Below, in pieces: positions 1 to 5,427 of a stretch of DNA of 8,122 nt. The translations under genes and the position numbers were made by a program. The stretch lies in NCBI GenBank assembly GCA_003972855.1, contig QOAS01000084.1, positions 1 to 8,122 of the forward strand, given 5' to 3'. This DNA comes from Gammaproteobacteria bacterium. Lineage in GTDB: Bacteria; Aquificota; Aquificia; Aquificales; QOAS01. Numbering within the stretch: the stretch's first letter is position 1; the number at the start of each line of letters is the position of its first letter. Below the pieces are notes generated by a model, which saw nothing but the letters and a program-made list of their open reading frames with translations, was not told the origin of the DNA and did no database searches.

Positions 1-1083
1 TTTTACCCTTTCTTTAATAACCGAAGGAGGAACTTTGGGAGTTAATTTGGAAGCCTTGGTAAAGGGTCTATCCGAGTAGGGGAAAATGTGCATGTAGGCA
101 AAGGGTAATCTTTTTACAAACTCCAAGGTTTCCTCAAATTCCTTTTCCCCCTCGGTGGGAAAGCCAACTATAACGTCCGTTCCTATGGCGGTAATGGGTC
201 TCCTTTCCACAATTTGGGTAACCTTTTCCTCAAACTCCTCCGCGGTGTAACCCCTTTTCATAAGCTTTAAGATGCGGTTACTTCCACTTTGGAGGGAAAG
301 GTGAAAGTGGGGAGCTATTTTCGGAGAGGAGGTTATCAGCTCCAAAAGGTCTTTATCTATTTCGGAAACCGACATAGACGAAAGTCTAAAGTATTCAATC
401 CCCTCAATTTTTATAAGTTCCTCCAAAAGCCTTAGTAGGTTTGTTCCGTCTTTTAAATCCCATCCGTATTGGGAAAGTTGGGTTCCCGTAAGGACTATTT
501 CTTTATAGCCTTGGTCCGCCAATTTCTTTACCGCTTCTATAACCTTCTCTTTGGGGACGCTTCTTACCTTACCCCGCGCGAAGGGTATTACACAAAAGGT
601 GCAAAAAGAGTTACACCCCTCTTGGACTTTCAAAAATGGGCGGGTATTTTCAAAGGAAACTATCACTTCAAAGTTTTTTACCTCGCCCTCGCGGAAAATT
701 TCTCCGACGAATACCCTTCCGGGGTTTTTCCTTTCAAGGTATTCCTCAACCAGTTTCAGTATTTCCCCTTTGTGGGTATTTCCTACGACCAAATCAACCT
801 CTTTCAGTTTTTCAAGCTCGTTTGGGTTTACTTGGGCGTAACACCCCGTAGCCACCACCACCGCGGAAGGATTTAGTCTTTTGGCTTTGTAGATGTATTT
901 TCTGCTGTCGCGGTCCGCTCCCTTGGTTACGGTGCAGGTATTTATTACATATATATCCGCCTTTTCCCCAAAGGGAACTTCCCGATAGCCCGCGGTTAAA
1001 AATTGGGAACGCAAAAGGGCGGTGTCAAATTGGTTCATCCTGCAACCGAGGGTGACAAACGAAACTTTTAGTTTTTGTCCCAC
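1..1083 (-). CDS. mtaB: tRNA (N6-threonylcarbamoyladenosine-37-C2)-methylthiotransferase MtaB, 3' end cut by window
   Basis: This radical-SAM enzyme of the MiaB/RimO/MtaB family adds a methylthio group to t6A37 of ANN-decoding tRNAs. The 361 codons seen run to the window edge without a stop. The N-terminal UPF0004 domain has cluster cysteines C14 (TLGCRMNQFD), C50 (NTCTVT) and C81 (ATGCYAQ). The radical-SAM CxxxCxxC is C157/C161/C164 (CNSFCTFCVIPFARG). Later blocks are HLSLQSGSNRIL (about 261-272), IGTDVIVGFPTE (about 300-311) and FPYSDRP (about 334-340). The wording of the cysteine motifs fits MtaB better than MiaB or RimO. Family members are usually a little over 400 residues, so some tens of residues, including most of any TRAM domain, lie outside. 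The start is one of two tandem GTG codons (1083 or 1086), just downstream of an in-frame TAA. The nearest SD-like sequence (1111-1120) is about 24 nt away, too far to be convincing. It diverges from hsp20. Confidence 0.93.
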   Translation of the reverse strand, partial: MGQKLKVSFVTLGCRMNQFDTALLRSQFLTAGYREVPFGEKADIYVINTCTVTKGADRDSRKYIYKAKRLNPSAVVVATGCYAQVNPNELEKLKEVDLVVGNTHKGEILKLVEEYLERKNPGRVFVGEIFREGEVKNFEVIVSFENTRPFLKVQEGCNSFCTFCVIPFARGKVRSVPKEKVIEAVKKLADQGYKEIVLTGTQLSQYGWDLKDGTNLLRLLEELIKIEGIEYFRLSSMSVSEIDKDLLELITSSPKIAPHFHLSLQSGSNRILKLMKRGYTAEEFEEKVTQIVERRPITAIGTDVIVGFPTEGEKEFEETLEFVKRLPFAYMHIFPYSDRPFTKASKLTPKVPPSVIKERVK

Positions 1084-1154
1084 CACGGTAGTTAAAGGTT
1101 AAAGTCTAAACCCTCTCCTTGGTATGAAGTTTTTCTCCCAATACCTAAAAGGGG

Positions 1155-1202
1155 TTGAAAACTTTAAAAAACCTTTATAAGTTTTATTGATAAAACTATA
1201 CT
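1155..1202 (+). promoter_or_regulatory. putative hsp20 promoter/operator with a 7-bp inverted repeat
   Basis: A perfect inverted repeat, AGTTTTA-TTGA-TAAAACT, spans 1180-1197. A TTGAAA (1155-1160) and TATAAG (1176-1181) could be -35 and -10 boxes, but the 15-bp spacer is short, so the promoter call is weak. The repeat would then cover the transcription start, as an operator would. It is not the CIRCE element bound by HrcA. As RNA the stem is AT-rich and would be weak at high temperature, which favours a DNA-binding site, though a thermosensor cannot be excluded. Confidence 0.35.
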
Positions 1203-1203
1203 T

Positions 1204-1210
1204 AAGGAGG
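1204..1210 (+). promoter_or_regulatory. Shine-Dalgarno of hsp20
   Basis: AAGGAGG ends 8 nt before ATG 1219. An in-frame GTG at 1210 overlaps this site and so cannot be the start, which sets the start at 1219. Confidence 0.85.
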
Positions 1211-1218
1211 TGGGAAAA

Positions 1219-1665
1219 ATGACCTTGAGAAGGTTTAACCCCTTTGAGGAACTCCTGCGCCTGCAAAGGGAATTGGAGAGACTTGCCCAATCCGCTCTGT
1301 CTTCTGCTGGAGAGGCGGAAAAGGAATTGGAAAGGGGATTGAAATTCATTATGCCTATGGAGGTATACGAAACCCCTTCCGAACTGGTTGTAAAGGTTGA
1401 ACTTCCCGGAGTGAAAAAGGAAAATACGGAAGTGGTCATAAGGGACAACTACCTAATAGTCAAGGCGGAAAAGAAGGAGGAGACCGAAGAAAACAAAGAG
1501 CATATTCACATAAAAGAGCGTATTTACGGAAAATTTGAAAGGATAATTCCCCTTCCCACCGACGTGGATACCGACAAGGCAAAGGCAAGTTTCAAAGATG
1601 GGGTATTGGAAATAAGACTCCCTAAAAAGTCCGCAACCCAAGAAAAGAAAATAACTATAGAGTGA
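1219..1665 (+). CDS. hsp20: Small heat-shock protein, Hsp20/alpha-crystallin family
   Basis: An ATP-independent cytoplasmic holdase that oligomerises and keeps unfolding proteins soluble. The 148-residue protein has the family layout. An N-terminal amphipathic arm (1-40, MTLRRFNPFEELLRLQRELE) precedes the alpha-crystallin domain (about 45-137), which contains ELPGVKKEN (61-69) and the late signature GVLEIRLPK (128-136). A short tail ends in the I-x-I anchor ITI (145-147). Length is normal and nothing is missing. ATG 1219 has a strong SD at correct spacing. It is the only gene of its transcript in view: it diverges from mtaB, and its stop lies 11 bp inside the 3' end of rimI on the other strand, with no terminator visible. 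The inverted repeat just upstream suggests specific regulation, probably by heat or stress; that is inference. Confidence 0.96.
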   Translation: MTLRRFNPFEELLRLQRELERLAQSALSSAGEAEKELERGLKFIMPMEVYETPSELVVKVELPGVKKENTEVVIRDNYLIVKAEKKEETEENKEHIHIKERIYGKFERIIPLPTDVDTDKAKASFKDGVLEIRLPKKSATQEKKITIE

Positions 1666-2080
1666 TTTCCATTAAAAGGGCGTTGCTACCGTCGGGGTAG
1701 TAGTTTTTCCTCATTCCCACCCTTTTAAAGCCAAATTTTTTGTAAACCCTAAGGGCGGGAGTATTTTTCTCCGAAACCTCAAGGGTTACCTTTTCAATTT
1801 TTTCCCTTCGGAGTTGGCTTAAAAGCTCCCCCATAAAGGTGTATCCGAGTCCCCTACCCCTAAAGGGTTCAAATATCTCAAACCAATGGAGTTGGGCTTC
1901 CTTTTCTACAAACCACACCACCGCATATCCGAGGAGCTGGTCTTCACACTTTAGGGCGTAAAGTTTTACAAAGTCCTTTTGGAGGAGGTTATTTAGCTCG
2001 TTTCCGCGGTAGCGGTCGGAAAATAGCAAAATATCCCCTATTTCGGACTGTTTTAGTTCTATCAACCTCGGTTTGGGCAT
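1655..2080 (-). CDS. rimI: Ribosomal-protein-alanine N-acetyltransferase, RimI-like GNAT
   Basis: A 141-residue GNAT-fold acetyltransferase. RimI acetylates the N-terminal alanine of ribosomal protein S18 using acetyl-CoA. The acetyl-CoA pyrophosphate loop is R74-GRGLG (after FEIFEPF). Downstream comes the RimI-type block EVSEKNTPALRVYKKFGF (101-118), then VGMRKNYYPDG (121-131) and a hydrophobic last strand. The KNYYPDG block is typical of RimI, which separates it from generic GNATs. The substrate is inferred from the family. ATG 2080 has no visible SD: between it and the 3' end of the upstream tRNA-Val are only 15 pyrimidine-rich bases. It is probably co-transcribed with the tRNA, so RNA processing would leave a very short leader. 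Its 3' end overlaps hsp20 by 11 bp, tail to tail. Confidence 0.88.
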   Translation of the reverse strand: MPKPRLIELKQSEIGDILLFSDRYRGNELNNLLQKDFVKLYALKCEDQLLGYAVVWFVEKEAQLHWFEIFEPFRGRGLGYTFMGELLSQLRREKIEKVTLEVSEKNTPALRVYKKFGFKRVGMRKNYYPDGSNALLMEITL

Positions 2081-2095
2081 GGGGAAAAAAGAAGG

Positions 2096-2168
2096 TGAGC
2101 GCGCCAGGACTCGAACCTGGGACCTCCGGCGTGTCGGGCCGGCGCTCTCCCAGCTGAGCTACGCGCTC
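2096..2168 (-). tRNA. tRNA-Val, anticodon GAC, with C at position 33
   Basis: A 73-nt cloverleaf including discriminator A73. The acceptor stem is 7 perfect pairs (GAGCGCG/CGCGCTC). The D arm is GCTC/GAGC with an 8-nt loop containing GGG. The anticodon stem is CCGGC/GCCGG with loop CCGACAC, the variable region is AGGTC, and the T arm is CCAGG-TTCGAGT-CCTGG. Anticodon GAC and A73 both fit valine. The base after A73 pattern is CC then T, so CCA is not fully encoded. The loop contains no T, so the near-universal U33 is replaced by C33. Stems are GC-rich, as expected for a thermophile. It is followed directly by rimI. Confidence 0.93.
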
Positions 2169-2181
2169 TACAAAAGTTTTA

Positions 2182-2211
2182 ATTATATGAAATTTCCCCT
2201 TTTGGGGTCAA
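2182..2211 (-). promoter_or_regulatory. Sigma70-type promoter of tRNA-Val-rimI
   Basis: On the minus strand TTGACC (2206-2211) and a perfect TATAAT (2182-2187) are separated by 18 bp. Transcription would start near 2175, a few bases before the tRNA 5' end at 2168. AT-rich ATTTAAAG directly upstream of the -35 (2214-2221) could act as an UP element. The spacer holds a CCCC-TTTT-GGGG palindrome (2196-2207). Confidence 0.75.
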
Positions 2212-2213
2212 GA

Positions 2214-2242
2214 CTTTAAATACCCACCTTGGGGCTTTAAAT
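2214..2242 (+). repeat. Direct repeat CTTTAAAT, 21 bp apart, upstream of fliI
   Basis: CTTTAAAT occurs at 2214-2221 and 2235-2242. The start-to-start distance is 21 bp, about two helical turns, so both copies would face the same side of the DNA. They lie between the divergent tRNA-Val promoter and fliI. They may be regulator sites or simply AT-rich promoter elements. I found no convincing -35/-10 pair for fliI. Confidence 0.35.
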
Positions 2243-2260
2243 TATTTTTTGGCACCCGCT

Positions 2261-3556
2261 ATGGTAAAACCCTACAAAATTTATGGAAAAATCCAAAAGA
2301 TAGGCGGTATATACATAGAGGCAACCGTTCCCGAAGGAAAGGTGGGAGATTTGGTGGAGATAAAAACACCTTCGGAAACCGTATTCGGGGAAATAATTTC
2401 CCTAAACGGAAATACAGCGGTTGTAATGCCCTTTTCAAACCTTTACGGAATAGGAAGAAATGCCAAGATAGATGTAAAAAAAATTCCCGTCTCGGTCTAT
2501 GTGGGAGAGGGGCTATTGGGCAAAGTTGTAAACGCTTTCGGTATACCTTTAGACAGCAAAAGACCACTTTTGGGAACGAAACCGATAGAGATTAAACTCC
2601 AGCCTATAAATCCCCTGCTTAAGGAAAAAATTAACGAGCCCTTTGATACGGGTATAAGGGCTTTAAACGGACTTTACACATTGGGAAAGGGTCAAAAGGT
2701 CGGTATCTTTTCCGCCGCGGGTGTGGGTAAAACCACAATGCTCGGTATGATAACCCGCTTTTCAAAGGCGGACATAGTTATTCTCTCCCTTATAGGTGAA
2801 AGGGGAAGGGAAGTAAAAGAGTTTGTAGAGGATGTTTTAGGCAAAGAGGGAATGGAAAAGAGCATAGTTGTGGTTTCAACCGCGGACGAACCTCCCGTAA
2901 ACAAGGTAAAAGCCGCATTCGCCTCCATGGTTATGGCGAGATACTTTGCCCTTGAAAAGGGAATGGACGTTCTCTTTATTATGGACTCCATAACCCGTTT
3001 CGCTATGGCAAAAAGGGAGTTGGGATTGGCAAGCGGTGAACCGCCTACCGCCAAAGGTTATACCCCTTCGGTCTTTTACGACCTTTCCCTGATAGCGGAA
3101 AGTTGCGGAAAGTTTTCCAAAGGGAGTATTACCGGAGTTTTCTCCGTCCTTGTGGAGGGAGACGATATTACCGACCCCGTTGCGGACTTTATGATAGGGG
3201 TTTTGGACGGACACATTATCTTGAGCAGAAAAAGGGCTTACGAAAACATTTACCCCGCCATAGACCCCCTGAAAAGCATCAGTAGGATAATGCCTAATAT
3301 AGTTCCTCCCGAAATCTACGAGGCTTCCCAATACATCAAAAGCGTTTACGCGACCTACGAGAAAATGGAAGATGTGGTCAATTTAGGTATATACAAAATG
3401 GGTTCCAATCCCCAAGTGGATTTGGCTATAAAGGCAAAACCCCTTATTGACGAGTTTTTCCGCCAAAAGGTGGAACAAAAGGTAAACTTGCAAGAAAGTT
3501 GGCAACAATTGTTGGCATTGTATAATAAAATTAAACAAACGGAGGTTGTCTCTTAA
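2261..3556 (+). CDS. fliI: Flagellum-specific export ATPase FliI
   Basis: ATPase of the flagellar type III export apparatus at the cytoplasmic membrane. It is a hexamer related to F1-beta and helps deliver rod, hook and filament subunits. The 431-residue length is normal. It has an N-terminal beta-barrel (to about 95), Walker A SAAGVGKT (151-158), the catalytic-glutamate block IGERGRE (178-184), Walker B VLFIMDSITR (237-246), and the FliI/YscN-type blocks GYTPSVFYDL (266-275) and VEGDDITDPVAD (298-309). ATG 2261 lies close to where the conserved N-terminus begins (IYGKI). A TTG at 2249 would add four residues. Neither start has an SD, which suggests a leaderless or SD-independent start. It is first in a unit with flgD, 1 nt away, and the Roadblock gene. 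The fliH and fliJ partners are not in the window. Confidence 0.97.
   Translation: MVKPYKIYGKIQKIGGIYIEATVPEGKVGDLVEIKTPSETVFGEIISLNGNTAVVMPFSNLYGIGRNAKIDVKKIPVSVYVGEGLLGKVVNAFGIPLDSKRPLLGTKPIEIKLQPINPLLKEKINEPFDTGIRALNGLYTLGKGQKVGIFSAAGVGKTTMLGMITRFSKADIVILSLIGERGREVKEFVEDVLGKEGMEKSIVVVSTADEPPVNKVKAAFASMVMARYFALEKGMDVLFIMDSITRFAMAKRELGLASGEPPTAKGYTPSVFYDLSLIAESCGKFSKGSITGVFSVLVEGDDITDPVADFMIGVLDGHIILSRKRAYENIYPAIDPLKSISRIMPNIVPPEIYEASQYIKSVYATYEKMEDVVNLGIYKMGSNPQVDLAIKAKPLIDEFFRQKVEQKVNLQESWQQLLALYNKIKQTEVVS
3499..3526 (+). promoter_or_regulatory. Promoter-like sequence inside fliI 3' end, upstream of flgD
   Basis: TTGGCA (3499-3504) and a perfect TATAAT (3521-3526) are 16 bp apart, close to sigma70 consensus. 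Between and overlapping them is the 12-bp palindrome CAACAATTGTTG (3503-3514). A start near 3533 would precede the flgD SD GGAGG (3541-3545). It could express flgD and the Roadblock gene separately from fliI. The sequence also encodes ordinary FliI residues, so chance is possible. Confidence 0.45.
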
Positions 3557-3557
3557 G

Positions 3558-4175
3558 ATGGTTGTTGGGGGAATTAACAATCGCGCTCGGTATGTGGACG
3601 ATACCTACGACCCATACAACATAAAAACGGAGGATTTTTTGAAAATTTACCTAAAGATGTTGGAGCTTCAGGACCCAACCGAACCTTTAAAGATTGAGGA
3701 TATGATACAGCAAAACTATTTGCTCCAGCAAATATCCTTTTTAACAAACCTTGAAAAGACTATGCAAAGCATAATAGACACCCAAAGGTTATCCTATATA
3801 ACCCAAGCTTCCTTTTTGATTGGAAAAAATGTAGTTTTTCAAGAGAAAACCGTAACAGACCCCTCCGCCGGCTATGTTTTGTTATCTCCGCAAGATTACA
3901 GCGGGGTGGAAGTATCGGTAATAGATGCCAATACGGGAAAGGTTGTTAAAACCTATAGCACAGACCTAAAAAAAGGTATAAATTCTTTGGATTTAAGCGA
4001 CCTCCCCGCGGGGGAATACAGAGTTTCCGTTTCCTATAACGGTGAAAGGTTAAATCGCATCGTATTAGGCTTGGAGGGAACCGTTCAATATATATCTTTG
4101 GCGGGCAACGAACCCGTTTTGGGTCTCCCCTTTGGGGAGAGACTTTTAAAGGATGTAGTGTATATATCAACATAA
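3558..4175 (+). CDS. flgD: Flagellar hook assembly scaffold FlgD-like protein
   Basis: FlgD is exported by the flagellar type III system and caps the growing hook, guiding FlgE polymerisation. The 205-residue product has the conserved N-terminal FlgD signature: DFLKIYLKMLELQDPTEPL (26-44), then a Gln-rich helix with QQNYLLQQISFLTNLE (51-66), where classical FlgD has an LxxQDP...QLAQFS.LE pattern. It continues with ASFLIGKNVVF (84-94). The C-terminal half (about 100-180) has a beta-sandwich pattern with LSDLPAGEYRVSVSY (146-160), like the FlgD Ig/tudor-like region. ATG 3558 follows the fliI stop by 1 nt. Its SD GGAGG (3541-3545) lies in the fliI end at a long 12-nt spacing. An in-frame TTG at 3546 abuts that SD and is less likely. 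Identity rests on the N-terminus and flagellar context; the C-terminal half is divergent. Confidence 0.85.
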   Translation: MVVGGINNRARYVDDTYDPYNIKTEDFLKIYLKMLELQDPTEPLKIEDMIQQNYLLQQISFLTNLEKTMQSIIDTQRLSYITQASFLIGKNVVFQEKTVTDPSAGYVLLSPQDYSGVEVSVIDANTGKVVKTYSTDLKKGINSLDLSDLPAGEYRVSVSYNGERLNRIVLGLEGTVQYISLAGNEPVLGLPFGERLLKDVVYIST

Positions 4176-4196
4176 TTTAATAAAGGAGGATTAAAG

Positions 4197-4553
4197 GTGG
4201 CTACGAAATTCAAACCTATTTTGGAAAAATTGGTTAGGAATGCGGATTTGGAAGGTGCGGTTCTAACAACCGCGGACGGTCTTCCCGTTGAAGCGGTTTT
4301 ACCCGCGGGAATGTCGGAAGAGAGATTGGCGGCTATGTCCGCGGCTATACTCTCCTTGGGTGAAAGAGCCGCCTTTGAACTGGAAAAGGGAGGACTGGAA
4401 CAGATTACGGTAAAAGCTGAGCGGGGATTCGTAATAGTAACGGGTATAGGGCAGGAAGCGGTTTTAACCGTAATGGCGCCCCACGACGCGAAATTGGGAT
4501 TGCTATACTTGGAAATAAGAAAGGCATCGGAAGAGTTGGCTAAACTGCTTTAG
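4197..4553 (+). CDS. Roadblock/LC7 domain protein
   Basis: A 118-residue cytoplasmic protein made of one Roadblock/LC7 domain. A first helix (FKPILEKLVRNADLEGAVL) leads to the signature strand-turn TTADGLPVEA (24-33). A long Ala-rich helix follows (about 40-62, LAAMSAAILSLGERAAF). Strands ITVKAERGFVIVTGIG (70-85) and AVLTVMAPHDAKLG (88-101) come next, then a last helix. Family members dimerise and bind or activate small Ras-like GTPases, for example MglB with MglA in gliding and polarity; in archaea and bacteria many are uncharacterised. The GTG start has a clear SD (AAAGGAGGA, 4182-4190). It follows flgD by 21 nt, so it is probably in the flagellar transcript. No GTPase gene is visible here. 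A role in flagellar placement or motility control is inference from position. Its 3' end overlaps secF by 14 bp. Confidence 0.87.
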   Translation: MATKFKPILEKLVRNADLEGAVLTTADGLPVEAVLPAGMSEERLAAMSAAILSLGERAAFELEKGGLEQITVKAERGFVIVTGIGQEAVLTVMAPHDAKLGLLYLEIRKASEELAKLL

Positions 4554-5415
4554 CCTCTTTCTTTTTCTTTAAAATCGCTGACAAATCCAAAAGAAGGGAG
4601 GAAGCGACGAAGATAGAGGAATAAGTTCCTACAATAATACCTACCAAAAAGGCAAAGGCTATATTTGAAAGCATTTCACCCCCAAAGAGAAAGAGAACTA
4701 CCGCAACCGCAAAGGTGGTCAAGGAGGTCATTAATGTTCGTGAAAGGGTTTCGTTTATGGACAAATCTATAAGTTCCCGTAAGGGGGTTACGGGTCTAAG
4801 TTTTAAGTTTTCTCTAATGCGGTCAAATACCACAACGGTATCGGTGACAGAGTAACCCGCAACGGTAAGGAGCGCTCCCATAACCTCAAGGTTTACATCC
4901 CTAAAGGTCAAACTGTAAGCACCCAGCGTTACTATTACATCGTGAAATAGGGCTAAGAGGGCGGTTATCGCCCAAAGGGTTTTAAATCTGAAACCTAAAT
5001 AGACCGCAATAAGCACCAAAGCGGTAATCAACGCGTATACAGCCTTTGTTTTTAACTCTTCACTGAATACCGCTCCTATCATTTCAAATCTAACCAACTT
5101 TGCGTTTTTGAAGTGTTTGAGTAGAAGTTTTTTTATCTCCTTAACCGGTTCACCCAGACGGGTTTTTACTACTATGTGCCCTTCCTTTGTTTCCTGAACC
5201 AGAAAGCTTTTAAAACCGTTTTCCTCAAGGAGTTTTTTAACTTCACTCTCGGAGAGTTTTTGAGAAGTAGCTATCTCTATTACATATCCCCCGGTGAAGT
5301 CTAAACCGAGGTTTAAACCTCTCGTTTGGAGTAAAAGTAAACTTCCCAAGACCAAAAAGAGGGAAACTAAATAGGCTTTAACCCGAAAGTTCATAAAGGG
5401 AATAGGTTTGACCAT
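4540..5415 (-). CDS. secF: Protein translocase subunit SecF
   Basis: SecF, with SecD, uses the proton-motive force to help SecYEG move proteins across the inner membrane. The 291 residues show a standard SecF. TM1 (about 14-30) is followed by LGLDFTGG (36-43), then a periplasmic alpha/beta domain (about 45-115). Five further membrane segments follow, from about 125 to 278. Conserved sites include FHDVIVTLG (157-165) with D158 or its equivalent, and GYSVTDTVVVFDRIREN (187-203). The cytoplasmic tail is basic (KKKKEAK). ATG 5415 is 12 nt after the stop of the HD gene. A TTG at 5427 directly after that stop would add four residues and has a weak SD (AAAGGG), so the start is uncertain. secD is not adjacent, unlike in many bacteria. 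It is the last gene of the phoH unit and converges on the Roadblock gene with a 14-bp overlap. Confidence 0.95.
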   Translation of the reverse strand: MVKPIPFMNFRVKAYLVSLFLVLGSLLLLQTRGLNLGLDFTGGYVIEIATSQKLSESEVKKLLEENGFKSFLVQETKEGHIVVKTRLGEPVKEIKKLLLKHFKNAKLVRFEMIGAVFSEELKTKAVYALITALVLIAVYLGFRFKTLWAITALLALFHDVIVTLGAYSLTFRDVNLEVMGALLTVAGYSVTDTVVVFDRIRENLKLRPVTPLRELIDLSINETLSRTLMTSLTTFAVAVVLFLFGGEMLSNIAFAFLVGIIVGTYSSIFVASSLLLDLSAILKKKKEAKAV

Positions 5416-5427
5416 TAAGAGTTGCAA

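Noticed and set aside
469..876. 135-codon plus-strand open frame
   Set aside because: It is antisense to mtaB, whose cysteine motifs run uninterrupted through the region. There is no SD and no recognisable product.
1197..1202. TATACT as the hsp20 -10 box
   Set aside because: Transcription would begin at about the SD, leaving no ribosome-binding site on the mRNA.
1210..1218. GTG start for hsp20 three codons upstream
   Set aside because: It overlaps the SD itself, and ATG 1219 has correct spacing.
2249..2266. Sigma54-like TTGGCAC at the fliI start
   Set aside because: The -24 half matches well, but the -12 position reads ATGG instead of TTGC, and the implied start near 2276 would fall inside fliI after its start codon.
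2876..3331. 151-codon minus-strand open frame
   Set aside because: It lies opposite the conserved FliI Walker B and C-terminal blocks and is a shadow of that coding frame.
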